DNA from: Acanthochlamys bracteata
Taxonomy: Eukaryota > Streptophyta > Magnoliopsida > Pandanales > Velloziaceae
Direction: 5' to 3'
DNA length: 64,000 nt
NCBI GenBank assembly: GCA_019914995.1
Contig: CM034136.1
Coordinates: 4,789,270 to 4,853,269 of the forward strand
Below the pieces are notes generated by a model, which saw only the letters and a list, made by a program, of their open reading frames with translations, ran no database searches and had not been told where the DNA came from. The position numbers and the translations under genes were made by a program. Position 1 is the stretch's first letter; each line of letters begins with the position of its first letter. This document shows, piece after piece, positions 24,201 to 37,410 of the stretch.

Positions 24201-26080
24201 CTCGGATGATTTTTTCAGGATCAGAATCGTTATAATGCTGGTTGAGGAGCATACAAGAATCTAAAATGGCTGTAAAAGCTCGGGCTTTCATGAGCAAAAA
24301 TTCCATGTGAGCTTCATATATCTAGTCTCTCGATTTTTGTACTATGATTGAAGTATTTCATCGTAAGTTGCATATGTTCATTTTTAGAAAGTTATCATCA
24401 CATAATCCAAGTCATTATTATCTTAACCTCCTGGAGTAAATGTATGCGGGTTCATTATTATCTTGCTTATCGAACACCTGAACCTTCTCATAATGAACTA
24501 CAATTGGATTTGTCTTTGTTGTAATAGAGTTAGGATGATGGTAATGATGATTTTGCTGCAAAATTTGAAATTCTTAACTGAAAAGTGATATTTGAACAGA
24601 GCACGTATCAATCGCCATATGCTATGTGAAAATTTATGGCCTATGTGCTTTAGAATCTAGATCTAAGATGGCTCGTGGGTGAAGAAGAAAATTGAGATTA
24701 AACTCTTATTCCGCCAGTAACTTTGCGGCAGGTTATGTTGGGTAAGAATGCATTCTTTTGGAGGCACTGATATACCAGGGTGTTTTTTACAGTTTGTAAC
24801 CAGATTAACTTCTTTGCATACAAATTTAAAAAGTAAGCCTTAGTAGTGATATTATGATTAATACATTAGTCAGCTAATATGGTGCAAGTCTTTTCCTTTG
24901 CTCTAGGGCACTTTCAAATTTTGGAGTATAGCTAGGAAGGGTTTCACAGAGAAGATACTTTGGACTTCTCTCAGACCTTCATTCTTGAGCATATGCCTAG
25001 AGGATTTTGTTGCTAATTGATTTTTTTTGTCCAAAATACTTGCACATGTTTTTTCAGAAATCTAGTAGTCTGTAAAACGTACTTTGCTTAGTATCTTGGG
25101 TTGTTAGTCCATTATCAATATAATATAATCTTACGTTCAGTTTTGGTAGAAAACCTGACCTATCAGTTTTGTTAGAAAACCTGACCTCAAAAATTAAAGC
25201 GTGTGAGGAAGAAAAGGGGACACTATTCTTTTACGATAAGGTAAGACTTCAAAAGACGAAAGTTATTATAACCTATGCTGTGCTCATGAATTGTCCTAAA
25301 TCTGGTCTCTTATATTTTTGTTACACTTGCTGAAATCACTTGAGGACTATTGCACTGTTAGATAGCAGACAGAAGAGGAGAAATGAAGATTCGGGGCAAG
25401 GGGTATCCTATAATATCTTAACTTGGTTCTTGGTTGATATATTTTCTTTCTGGTATTTCATCCGGACAAATGTATAATAATCAATAGAAACAAAAGTTTT
25501 ACAATGAATCGGAGGAGCGAATTGTACAGAGGAGGCTTCTCTCTTTCTCCCTTCCATTTTGTAATTTGTCTCTGCAATACATATACATTAACCAATGAAT
25601 ATGTTAACTGCTGGTCTTGTGGTTAGTTTCGTTTTTGTAAGGTTCAACAATTTACTATCAGTAACTTTGATTTCTGGGGATCAAAAGAAGCAAAAGGAGC
25701 TGACTTTTTAACTGTGCTTATATTATACTATTTTATATGTTTATCCTTGTATTTGTTCAAGAGTTCAAAGCTGACTTTTCAAACATTATTCTTTCAGGAG
25801 CAAAAGAAGGTCAATTTGCTGCGGAGCAGCATGCTATGGGTGGCTCAAAACCGAGACCTATGAGGCACTCAGGCAGCTGTCCGCAAAGAAGCCATTTGGT
25901 CATATAGCTCAAGCGCTAGCACAATGTTGGGAACACCTGCAGCGCTTCATGTTTCTACCCCAATGGGATGACATGGAACCTCATCAATTGGCAAGGAACG
26001 AAACGAAAGTGGGAAGGTTAGTGCAGCAATACCTGCCAATTATGTTGCTCGAGCAAAGGATGATTCTTTACCGCAGGGTA
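21290..26080 (+). pseudogene. MAP65: MAP65 microtubule-associated protein pseudogene with introns
   Basis: Exon-sized blocks matching plant MAP65/Ase1 (antiparallel microtubule cross-linker) occur in order, separated by intron-like DNA: about 21310-21480 (VYPSL, KSISNN, LARLAG); 22522-22679 (SELEDIYRSVRMDVDTAEAR); 23034-23185 (HALSRKDILDKVEKWRFASE); 24219-24306 (DQNRYNAG, GAYKNLK); 25176-25240 (LTSKIKACEEEKGTLFFYDK); 25798-26080 (SKPRP, LRQLSAKKPFG, VSTPMG, KERNESGKVSAAIPANYVA). Splice AG/GT signals survive at most edges. Two in-frame stops lie in the second block, two in the third and three in the fourth; the last block changes frame at least twice. The retained introns mean it arose by DNA duplication or in-place decay, not retrotransposition. 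The N-terminal exons were not found. Confidence 0.85.
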
Positions 26081-26099
26081 TTCCTGGAATAATGTCACT

Positions 26100-29000
26100 T
26101 GATGAGAGATTTAATGGCAAAATTGCATATACTTTCATCCAGTTTAAAATTGCTGTGACTAGAATGACTTTCCAATATGCTGTTTGATATGATCATTCAC
26201 CAAGTAGAAAATTTCATGATCCATACTTTTGTGGTAACTTTTTGGCTATAAGTGCCACCTACTGTAATCTTGAGGAAAATAAAAGCGTACATAATCATAA
26301 GGATCTTTTAAGTCTTTGGGTGTAATAGCATCTTATGAAAATGAAAACAGGATTCCAGGTAGTAGATTATGGGACATAGTAGTTAAGTGTGCTATTTTCC
26401 TATTGCTTTTTATGTTGGGTAAGCTGGGCCAGTTGAAACTCGTTCTGAAGTTGGAGGTTTCTTTGTCAAAGGACAAGATGAACAAACCGTTTAGTAATTA
26501 GTTGCACTAAAATCAACAAGTTACTAAGCGCTTGTTAGTGAATATATATTAAGGGAAAATTGATATTTCAAATCCTTGGGTAGCCGTATGCCACTGTGGA
26601 AACCTTGATTTATTCTAAATTGGCAGCTGTATGCTCGAGACTGAAAGGCAGTATACATCTATGGCAAATAGACCTGTCTGACTATTCATGGAACAAACCT
26701 GACAAAACTTATAGGGATTTAACACCAATTCTGCCTGTATCTTGTATTGCTAGTGAAAATTTTGATTAGTGCCAATCATCTTATGGGACATATTTTAGTG
26801 GGATTTCTGCATTGTCATGCAGCAAGGTCGTTTGATAATGATTAAGAACTGATTGTCGGACATACCGCACTGCAAGCAAACCAGGATGAGATAAGGCCAC
26901 TTCCATCAATAGACTGGATCATTTAGGGATGCTTGGGAGTGTTTATGAAAATAAGTTTTTCTAAACAAAAAATATTTAAAATAATTTTTTAAAAAATTTA
27001 TTAAAAAATATTGTAGAAAATTTATTAAAAAAATATAAAATAAAAAGTTAGAATAAAAAGTGGATGAAAAAAAATCCCAAACAGCACATTAATCAACCCA
27101 AAATAGTTGCAAATGGCTTTTTACATGATGCGTGATCAAAGAGCGCTCATGTTTGGTCCCCCATGGTGTCCATTAATGCTGAGGCTTTCTTAGTATGATG
27201 GTAACTCTAGACCAGAGTGAGGAGCTGCTTCTCAGGTGTTCATTTAGGCTTTGTCTTTATCGTGAGGACTGAATTTTTAGACTCCGATGCTTTTTGTCGT
27301 CATGGAAGGTGTTACTGGGTGTAACATCATGTCCCAATGGGGCAATACAATGTGGACTGCGCACCAAAATTTACCTTCTTTAACATTGAAAGGGCACTAG
27401 TCTTGTTCTGCTTGCGTCACACTATGTATTTTTCATGGATATGTGGGTTATCTGAATGTCTGAGAGTCGGCAGTTATGGAGTGCTCTATTCTACTTCTCC
27501 GAATAGTGATATTTCAAAGTTATTGATAGCTTAAGCTGTATACCTTGGTGATAATGATCTCATTATAAGATGTGTGGCCGTTCGGGAACATAATGGAAAG
27601 ATTCAACTTGTCGTATTTTAGAGGGAACAAACAAACTATCATGCATACCTTTTGTCCTCTACATCTAGATAAACTGTCAAGCTTGATCTTTTTATATCTA
27701 AATGATATCTATTTGGTTAGACAGTGAGATAAAGCCAATTAGGCATGAGTTATGCCCTTATAATTAATAACACAGACTAGCTTTGTTCTATACATTATTA
27801 GCTTTCAATCTCAAATTAATATATCTTAGAAAGGAAACATGAGCTTGAAGTCGTTTAGGTTTCCCGATCTCATTGGTTGTTGCACTTCCTTTAAGTGTGC
27901 TTGTGTCATTAGAGGTGACCTCAGTGAGTGTTAATCATGTCAATTCCTGTTATATGCTTAGCCATACACTGATGTTTTGCAAATATAAAATTGTCTTCTT
28001 TGTGCTCCCTTTACAAAGCATCACATTCCTATTGCTAATCCGACACAGATAGCAATGAATATGTTTGTTGCTATAATTTTAATCCCCTATTTGATAGCTC
28101 ATTGTGGGAGATGTAGCAATCTCATCCCACATTAAAACATTGTCTATGCTTCCTTAATAAAGAAGTTTCCATATACTGCCTGCTTTTAGGGGACGTTAGG
28201 CTTAGCTTATTGAAATGTTTTTCATTTAAAAAAAAGAACTCTGATGTTTTTCAATAACTCTTCTACAGTATTTTACAGATTTTTTTTAAATTTAGAAAAT
28301 ACAGAAATTGTATGTTCTACAATGTTTAATATACACTTCTTTTTTATTTAGATAAAAAAAGTCAATCTCGCTTTCAAAATTTTTTAAAATACGTTATATT
28401 TAAAAAAAAATTTTCTCCTTAAACTTGTTATTGCCTTGAATCCTTAGAGTAATTCTTCTTTCATGGATTCTTAATCTTCTCTTTATCTTTGTGCTGATAA
28501 ATCTTCCAGTGATTTCGCTTTAAATGATTTGTTGATAACCTATTGGATTGAGTACCTGTTTTTTACACACAATGCATCATTCCACTAGGTTGTATCGGTT
28601 TTTATTTTTTATTTTTTATTTTTATTTATTTATTATATTTTTTTTTTTGTGATTTGTTAACAAATATCCTTCTTGTTTGCTTCCGTTGTTTCAAGAATGT
28701 TTTCTGTTAGAATAGAAAAATGGCAATATCTGGAAGTGATGCTGTGAACCTGCTTCAGATGGACAAATAAAAGAAAGTATAATTGGTGAAGTAGCTAGTT
28801 TACTTGAGTCCAACTATTTCTTCTTCATTTTTTTTTTGGGTGAAAATATACCTGAATTTAACTTCAAATTTTCCAAATTCTTTGAAACCTGATGTATATT
28901 CTAGCATGTAGTCATCTACTCAATTTAAATGAATTCAAGTGTGTAGTGTCTTTCATTTCAGTATGCCAAAAACGTGAGGGCAATGAACATCTAGAAATTT

Positions 29001-30000
29001 TATGAGAAACACTGATTCTACATAACAAGTGATTATCATAATATTAGATCTGATTTGTCATATGTCAAGACTCAAGAGGGACAAATTTGTTGAGTGCTTG
29101 GTGATGAAAACCCTAATTATGCAAAAGACTCTGTTTAGTAAGAAAGGAAAAAATGCGGGGAATCGTTGCTGAGCTAATCATGTCTAGTGCTGTGAGGGCT
29201 CTCTCAACATAGTGACCTCCATGCATGCTTCTTCATGTTTGGTTCTTCATTTTGGTGCTGTTCTAAGTGAAGTCACTGAGCACATTATTGCGATCGGTTT
29301 CCAAACTAAAATGATTTTCTTTATTGGTGAATGAGACGTGCACCATCTGTCTATGATTTCTTCCACTATTTCCATTATAGTTTCAATATTTTTCATGCTA
29401 TAATTCTTGTGTAATATTTTATACATACCTGAATAAGTGAAGTTTCTTTTTTTTTGAAAAGTTTTCCAGTTTTTCTCCTGGGCAAAGTGAAGTGGTGGGT
29501 GTTGTTTACAGCATTTCTCAAATCTTAAAGAGTCCATGTTTTTTACGCCAATTCTGCAAGGATGCTACTGATCTTTCTAAGTTCATAGTAGAAAATCGAA
29601 CACAAACAAGTCAATGTGATGAAAGTAGAGGGTGGAAGAAGTAGTTCTTCATGTTACACTACATACTAACTTGCAGTTCATTTGGAAATGTGTCAGAAGG
29701 GTTTGTAAGGCAATTGATAGTTGGAAAGAAGGCCTTTCCTACTATCAAACATCAGGTTGTTCGGCAAAACTTATCCCAAAAATTCTTTATCAATCTTTTA
29801 TTTCATATTTTTCAATAAATTTTTTATAATATTTTATAAATTTTATATAAAAATTTAAAATAATAGAAAATTTTGATATAGTAAATTTTTTTATTATTTA
29901 TTTTTATTAATGTTTAAAGTTAAAATAATAAAGTTTGTTTTTCGAAAGAAAATAAAAACATAGTTCATTTTATAAAAGTATTTTTCATAATCGCTGTTAA
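26100..30000. other. Gene-poor spacer with eroded repeats
   Basis: About 3.9 kb following the MAP65 pseudogene. It contains AT-rich MITE-like units near 26930-27060, 28195-28430 and 29760-29990 and a T/A-rich tract near 28590-28650. No intact gene seen. Short open frames carry no motif. Confidence 0.45.
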
Positions 30001-30024
30001 TATCTTCAACCTCAATCATAATAT

Positions 30025-30510
30025 GCCGTAATCCACAATATTGGTGAAAAGCGAAGATGATTGGTACGGATCTTTCTCATAATCAAGTGTCTCTGATACA
30101 AGATTCTGTGAAACTGCAGATCGTCGTCAAGATTCTAAGCAATCCATTAGTAATACGGTCACTAAGAACAATGAAGTTGGTTCCCATGGCCTTTGTAAGA
30201 TTTATTTCGGAGTGAAAAGGAAAGTAGATAGTGTAACCAAGTGAGTGCGATTCGTTTCTGTCGAATGAAAAGTTTGATTAATTAGCAACTTGCCAACAAT
30301 GTTATGCGGAAGAAGGAAACATAGAATCAAATTATTTTCGTTGTAGTTAAAGATGTCTGCTACCTTGAATACAAATCTCCATATGAATTTCATGGAAATT
30401 CATGGAATTGATCCTGCAGCAGATTTGCATGGAAGTGATCCAGGACCTGGTGCCTTCCACCAGTTTGTCCCTCTAATGATTCCCTGATCAATATTCATTT
30501 GAGTATGCAT
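30025..30510 (+). pseudogene. Possible decayed coding fragment, unidentified
   Basis: One frame reads SEDDWYGSFS, stop, then SSVSDTRFCETADRRQDSKQ and on to VKRKVDSVTK. A later stretch reads DPAADLHGSDPGPGAFHQF followed by VPLMIP and a stop codon. Amino-acid composition is more protein-like than the surroundings, but I do not recognise a family, and an internal stop is present. It could be chance. Confidence 0.2.
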
Positions 30511-31279
30511 TTCATCTAATTCCTATTCTGTTGAGATTGTTTTGGTCCTCAAGCTTGCACAGGGCGTCTTCTTTCCCAGATGCCATCACTAGACTTTTTT
30601 TTTGTTGTCATATGAATGATATGAAATCCTTCTGCTTACGTAATTAATTGATTCCTTTTATGTTTCTACCTACTCTTTATTCTGCATCACATTGCAAGGT
30701 TACAAAACGAATCATTGGGATATAGCGGTTCATCTGCATTATAAAGGCCTCAGTCTTTCAGGAAGATGCTCTGTGTTCAAGGCTGGAAGTTCCTTACCAA
30801 TCAAGAATGATTTATAGTCAGATATAGTCTTAAGATCAATCTTATTGTATAAACTTAGAAGTGATATGATTTTATTATATAGAAATTGTCAAATGATTCA
30901 ATTAGGAATCTCCAGTTTTATATGAAGGGAAAAGGGTTTATCCTTTTAGAGGGAGAAGGTTGCTCTACTTTTGATTTTCATACGAAATGTTTGGTTACAT
31001 GAAAGGTCATTGCATTACCGAAGATATCAAAACCACACTTGAACAAAACTCAGAAACAAGAAAGGAAAGAAAAAAGAAAATCAAAGGTAAGAAGATGAAA
31101 AACAAAAACGATAACTTCTTCTTAGCCTCTGTACCCACTCATCCCTAGAGCTCTTCTTGTTCTTTCACACAGATATACTCTATTTCATTCTTGCACTAAA
31201 CATTCACGCCTTCGGTGCTTCTTTGGCTATCATGGTAACCTCAGGAGCACTAAAGCTAACTGCTACTACGGTCTGTTGG

Positions 31280-32925
31280 TTAGAGGATTGACATGCTGCT
31301 ACTTTTCACCTTCTGTAGTTCAACTTGATCATCTGCTACTTGCACGACATCAACAATCGGCAAACCGTTTGTTTCGCTTCCTTTGATGGCTGTTGGAAGA
31401 GTCATGGCTTCATTTTCTTTCTGCTCTTTTCCTTCTTTGTACTTGCCCCAAAGAACAGCGTACAGCCCAGCAACAATCAATAGTCCACCAAAGATCCTAC
31501 ACCCACAAGCAAATATATATGTCTATGATAAGCAGGGGGCTTTCGAAGTTTCAGTAGTATTATTTGTGGTTGAAACCTATAAACTTACCCTCCTAAGAAG
31601 ATCTTCTCTGCAAGAATGAAAGAGCCCATGATGGCGACTATGATCATCATCAGAGGGCTGAAGGCGGAAGCAAACACTGGACCTTTCTTCTGCATCACCA
31701 GTCCTTGTACATAGTATGCAATACTAGATGTTACAATACCCTGCATATACATAAAGATACCATAATTAGTTTTCAGTGAATAACTTAAGGCAGAGGATCG
31801 GAGGGTATATGAAGCATCTGGAGAGTTAATGGACTTACGGCATAAGCTGCAGCAAGTAGGTTCATGTCAAATCCAATCTTCCAGGCAGAAGGTTTGTGCT
31901 CCATGACAAAGGTCACCGCAATAGCTTGCAAGGTGCCGATACAGCATATCAATGATGTCAATGAGAGCTGAGCAGAGTATCTCTTCAGAGTTGCTGCCTG
32001 TAGTTCGAAAAAAGCACCAAATCCCCAATCGGTTAGCTTTTTTGCTTTATTCGATCCTTTACGTCAAATCCTGGAGGAATAACGAAATGCTGTTTTTTAC
32101 CTGAAGGACGAAAAGTGAAGCCCAAGCAGCAGTAGCTATGATAAGGAAGATAGAGCCCTTGAACCAGTCCTTCTCAGTTGGATCATTTGCAGCATGAGCT
32201 GGTGCATGAGGGCCGTGAGGGCCGTGAGGGTGGGCATGTTTTGTCCACAGCATCTCAACAATAGGTCCCTTGTACAAGGTCATGACCATGGCGCCAGCCA
32301 CGGTCACAACTGTTCCAACAACTTTGGCCTGACATCTCAGTTTCTTGATGTGTACCTTCTCCATCCTGCAAAGTACTGCCATCACAAAAGTCATGGCAGG
32401 CAAGATGTTGCTCATGGCGCAGGAGAAGGTCGGCGATGTGTACTTCAACCCCATGTAGTAGAAGTTCTGGTCTATCACAGGCCTGCATCAAGACGAAGTA
32501 TAGATGTATATATATCACTTGTCTCTGGTACAATGTTATATTTAAACATGAATGAGTTATATACTAACCCGAGCAAGCCGAGCACAAATATTTGCATGAA
32601 TATAGGGAATGTAAGTTTAGGCCTTATTTTCCTGTGAATCAAAAACATGAACTACATGTTAGTATCAGTGACTAGCTCCTTACATGAATCATTGGTTGCT
32701 CGGCGATTGTTATATTAGTTACCTTTCAAGGACAAGAGCAAAGGGAGCAATGGAAAGAGTTGCAAAAGCATGGCGGTAAACAACGAGGACGTAGTGACTC
32801 ATGCCATGGTTTAGTGAAACCTTGGTGATAATATTCATTCCTGCATAGCCAAACTGAAGGCATATCATGGCTATGTATGGTTTGCATTTCTGCAAGAAAC
32901 CCCCACAACACCCTCCACCTTCCAT
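31280..32925 (-). CDS. UMAMIT / WAT1-related (nodulin MtN21, EamA) transporter
   Basis: Plant drug/metabolite-exporter superfamily membrane protein. Relatives move amino acids or auxin across the plasma or vacuolar membrane. Six exons: 32723-32925, 32569-32631, 32101-32482, 31839-31997, 31589-31740 and 31280-31496, together 391 residues, normal for the family. Every junction has GT/AG and keeps frame. Diagnostic segments: FGYAGMNIITKVSLNHGMSH in the first EamA repeat, PVIDQNFYYMGLKYTSPTF, AMSNILPAMTF, TLYKGP, then GSIFLI and SSIAYYVQGLVMQKKGPVFA, FSPLMMIIVA, GLYAVLWGK in the second. About ten membrane helices are expected. The cytosolic tail is Glu/Lys/Val-rich. An unusual His/Pro-rich loop lies at residues 170-188. 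The substrate cannot be read from sequence. The closest remembered group is the SIAR1/UMAMIT11-18 type. Confidence 0.92.
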
Positions 32926-35900
32926 TTTTCAACTTAATTTTGCTAGCTAAAACTACTTCGATTACAAGAAGAGAAGTGCCCTTGATAACAAGAAGATAGA
33001 GAAGAGCTCTTGATAGAGTTCTGAATGCTCTACAATATATGCTCTCCTAAGAAAAAACTTCTATCCTTAGTAGCACATTTATAACCATCTTGGCAGTACT
33101 GAGTTATGCATGACGTAAGCTCACGAATCAGAATGCTAACTGCAGAAAAAATTTATGGGGGGGAGTAAACGCTACGTTGGAATCTAAGTGCATATTCTGG
33201 ACCCAAACCAAAACCCCAATTATAAGAATTGGGTTGGATTGATCTCCAACGTGCATGATAGCAAATAGTAAAGCAAAGGTCTTTTTGTGCTGTTAGTGGG
33301 AAATGACACTCAGAGCTTCACCAATGTTAGTGCATGTTGTTGCATGCTGATGGTAGAGTTAAGTTTAGTGATTCACAGGTGTGAGCATTTCTTTGGCTTT
33401 TAAGCTTGGAGATGCGGCGGAGTTCCTCTCCGACGAGAGCGAGTAGTTTTAGAGCCCGGCAGACTTTGAGAAACCGTAGTTGGATTGGTTGATTATCTTC
33501 TGATTAGGTTTGCTTGCATTACGTGGAGAAAATGACAGTGTAGAGTACCGAAGAAGAACAAGAAGAAGGAGATGGAGTAATGGAAATGGCATCAATCTCC
33601 GTCTTTAAACAAATGTAAAAGGTGTTATTTACGTGCGAAATTAATTATGTATAATTAAAGAATGGAAATTCCAGTTTATCTTGAAGTTGTTGATGCAAAC
33701 TTTAAAGCAAAATGATAAAATATAATTGATGAATGATTGTTCAACTTTTGTTGCATTGTTCTTAGTAGCAAGATTATTAACAGCGCGCAATTTCTTTTTG
33801 ATCAATGACAATGAAAAGGGTCAGACACTTAGAGGGAAAAAAAAGTTTGTGTTCAACCTCTCTGTTGCTATCTATAATCCAGGTTAAGCATTGAACTTGA
33901 TTAATTCTCTCCAGAAAATGTAAGGTTCTGTTCCAAAGGAATCAAATGCATATAGAAGGATTCTCAAGTTCTGCTGGCATGTTGCCTCACCACAACTCTT
34001 TTGAGGAAATGTTCTGTGCTCCATGATTCATTTAGATGCATAATTGTGAAATGATCTACGTAATAACGACGCTTGCCGGATTCTGATCAGACTGACAACT
34101 GACAACGGTATCGATCGTTGTTATGATTCTGTTGTGGATGGCCTCATACAACCTGGGAAACCTGATCATTCATTGTAGAATAAGCTAATCATCAGTTTTT
34201 TCTTAATTAAGCTGATGAATCTAAAGCAAATCCAGCTTTTGCTTTTCAAGTATCCACTAGTTAATTACATGTATCCACTCAAACTTGGTTCTCTTGTTAG
34301 TGATGTCATTCTGCAATAAACCATTTCTCTCCAAATTGATTCTGAGTAACTGTGTTGGTTCATTGTCGAAAAAATTTAGGCGTACTTTATTTATTAATAG
34401 TTCTGATATGATATTTATAAAAATTTAGACTTACAATTTTTATTATCAATTGATTTTGAATAGAAATTTAATTTCGTGAAATATTTAATTAACAATTGGA
34501 GATTATCAGTATTAATTTGATGATCTTTTTGCTAGTTGTCTTGAAGAAGCAAAGTTTATATATAGTGGGGTTTTTGGAGGTTCCAATCAATTCCAAGTTA
34601 AGGAATAAAGAAGATTCCACATATCATATTTCCGCTTATTTATAAAGGTTATTGCCAAACATAAAATCTACCACTTTAGTTTATTTTAACCAAAAAGAAG
34701 ATGAATTACATTAAAAAATCCGTTATAACACCTAAGTGTAGTTCATCAATTTCGAATAGTAAATGCGCAACGTTTAACTATATGAAGCAAACATGATCTT
34801 ATTTGCTATTCTTGTCCAAAACCTTCATGATTATGTAAATTAATCATATATGATACTGTCTTTGTTGTTCCATGGATTCATTTCCATGCTTAATGATGAA
34901 TCTCAGACCAGTAGTGTTTAGAAGGGAATATCATCTGCAACGTTTGACTTGCGCAAACAAGGAAAGCCAAACAGTGACCCAATTTCAGAATGTTTCTAGA
35001 ATTAAACGCTGCATGATTCATTCAAGTGTACTCCATGTCAAACAGCAGACCTTTCTGCTCAGCGCAGCACCTACTAGAAACGCAAACGCCAGCAGTCCTA
35101 CAGCATGATTACTTGAGGGTGAACTGAATGGTTTGCTGCTCAGATATAGCTAGCTATAAGGCAAAGCAATGATCAATTTGTTGATGAGTGTGTTGTTCGA
35201 AAGTTAGCTCATTGCAGAGTTTTTGTGGGCAGATTGTTGCTTGAAGTGAAAAGAAACGGGCTAGTAATGGTGGGCATGAAATGCATTGTTGTGCCAGCAA
35301 ACAGTGGTAGACTTTGGTTGGTTGCCACCATTGGTTTCTTTGCTTGGGTTAGATATGCTAGTGTTGTTGGCTCAAAAATAGTCCTGTTGTACTTTTAGGT
35401 AAAGGGAGTTAAAATAGATTTTAAATTCTCTCCACAACAAAAAGGTGTTTTTTTGGACCTGAACTATATGTTTCAGAGTTGAACCTAAAATGTATTCCAT
35501 AAATGTTTCTTTTCATAAAATATAACTGTTAAGAGTCACAAAAATATTAGAAATTTAAAAATTGGAAGACTTGTGCTTCTGATTTTATATTTTAATTCTT
35601 AACAATTTGTCTTTCTAATTAGAAACCACAAGTAATTAGTAAGTACAGAAAAGTATTATTTGAAAAAAATTTATTTCTATTTTAAAAAACTTTAGAATAA
35701 AATTTTTTTAAGAACTCAGAAATGTACTTTAAGAAAGTAGCTAAAACTTTGTTAACATTTGCAATTTCATTGCAGACTTATTAGCTTAATTACAGATCTG
35801 ATCACGAAAGATACTTTTGGTAAGAAAGCGTTAAAGTAAGATTATCCCAAACAACTAGTTTAGCTTTCGAATTTTATAAAAAAAAAATTGTGGTGATTAA

Positions 35901-37410
35901 GGAAAATGTTGGATGATTCAGTTGTATCCTGACGACTTCCTCCAACAAAGTGCTTCGCACTTTGAGTCTGTTCATGCAACTTGGTAAGAAAGCGTTAAAG
36001 TAAGATTATCCCAAACAACTAGTTTAACTTTACATTAAAAGTATGTGGTGATTAACATTTTCTTATTTATTTAGTTATTATTTTTGTTTTTCTGTATTCA
36101 TGCCGTCCCTCGCATGCTACTAACAATTATTAAAAAAATATTTGAAAGTGCTTATTGAAATGAACTATTTTTGAAGTTCAAAATATTTAAAATTTTTTTA
36201 AACTAAATTTTATTTTTTATTCATAAAAATAAATTTTTAACAACGTATAATTTTTTTAAATTTTTTAAATTTAAAAAATTTATAAAATATTCTAATTAGT
36301 AAAAATAAATAAATAAATAATAAAAATAAAAAGAAAAAAAATAGACAAGAGAATAAGCAACACCAAACATCAGTTAAAATAGATTTAATCTCACTTACTT
36401 TGTCCGGTGTTTCCTCAGTCTATTTATATGAACTTAGATAACACCATGCTTAGGCATGTTTCTTTAGACTTTAAATTGAGTTTTTTCGTTCAAAAAGTTT
36501 ATTTTAAACTCACTCTCAATAAAAGATAGATATAAAACTAAATTCAAATTTTTTTGGTCAAAACTCTACTTCAAACAACCACATTTTAAAATTAAATTCA
36601 CTTCCGAACATACTTTCTATAAAAGTAAATATTAAAATTAAATTTACTTTCAAATTTTACTTTTTAAGTAACTTATTTTTTATAAATTTTTTTTCAGCAA
36701 CTCTCTTTAGAGCGAAGTAAATACGTCCTTAACCTTATGGGTTTAAGTTAGATACAAAATTTATAACATAACATCAGAGCTCATAAGCTTAGTTTCAGCG
36801 ATCTCCCAGATTCAGACGTTCGCACTTACTGACGTCTCCTTGGTCTATTTTGTATGAAATTAGACAACTCAAAAAGATTTTAAATTAGAGACTCATGCTT
36901 CTAACGCAAACTATGACTATTAACCTTAAACTGTACCTTGTAGTATTTTGGTTTGTCTACAAATATCTAAGAGAAATGCAACTGATAAATGAAAGACGAA
37001 AAGAAAGACAGCTAAAGAATGTTTTGCTTGAGAGAGAGAACAAGCACCCATAAACCAACAAAAGTTGGAGGCCGAGAGAGAATGAGGGTTATCATTAACC
37101 TCACAAAACAACAACAACAACAACAAAAACAACACCACCACCATCTATTAAAAATTCTGTAGAAAACTGTAGAAGATCTATAAAAAAATGCAAAATAAAA
37201 TGGACAAGTTGTTGATAAGCACCACCAGAAGGTGCCTAAATGATACCAAAGTAGTTATGAATTACGGCTCTTAAATGTGATTGCTATATTGGAGCCATGG
37301 AGGAGAGGACTTCATCTACATGCATTCTGATGTAGATAGAAACTTTTAGCACCTACCTTCAGTACACAAAAATAAAAGGCATGCAGCATTCACCAGGAAA
37401 CCTTTTGAAA
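32926..37410. other. Intergenic region, AT-rich
   Basis: 4.5 kb between the UMAMIT start and the 3' end of the sulfotransferase-like gene. It includes the UMAMIT promoter, a purine-rich patch near 33540-33575, MITE-like AT-rich DNA near 36120-36330, a 46-bp direct repeat at 35817/35981, and an ACA/CAACAA repeat near 37108-37142. No gene supported. Confidence 0.5.
35817..36026. repeat. 46-bp exact direct repeat pair
   Basis: TTGGTAAGAAAGCGTTAAAG and the following 26 bases occur identically at 35817-35862 and 35981-36026, offset 164 bp. The copies share no longer flank, so the repeat is short and may reflect slippage repair or an excised insertion. Confidence 0.8.

Noticed and set aside
34872..35108. 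78-codon + strand frame upstream of the UMAMIT gene
   Set aside because: No motif, no splice context, and isolated in gene-free DNA.
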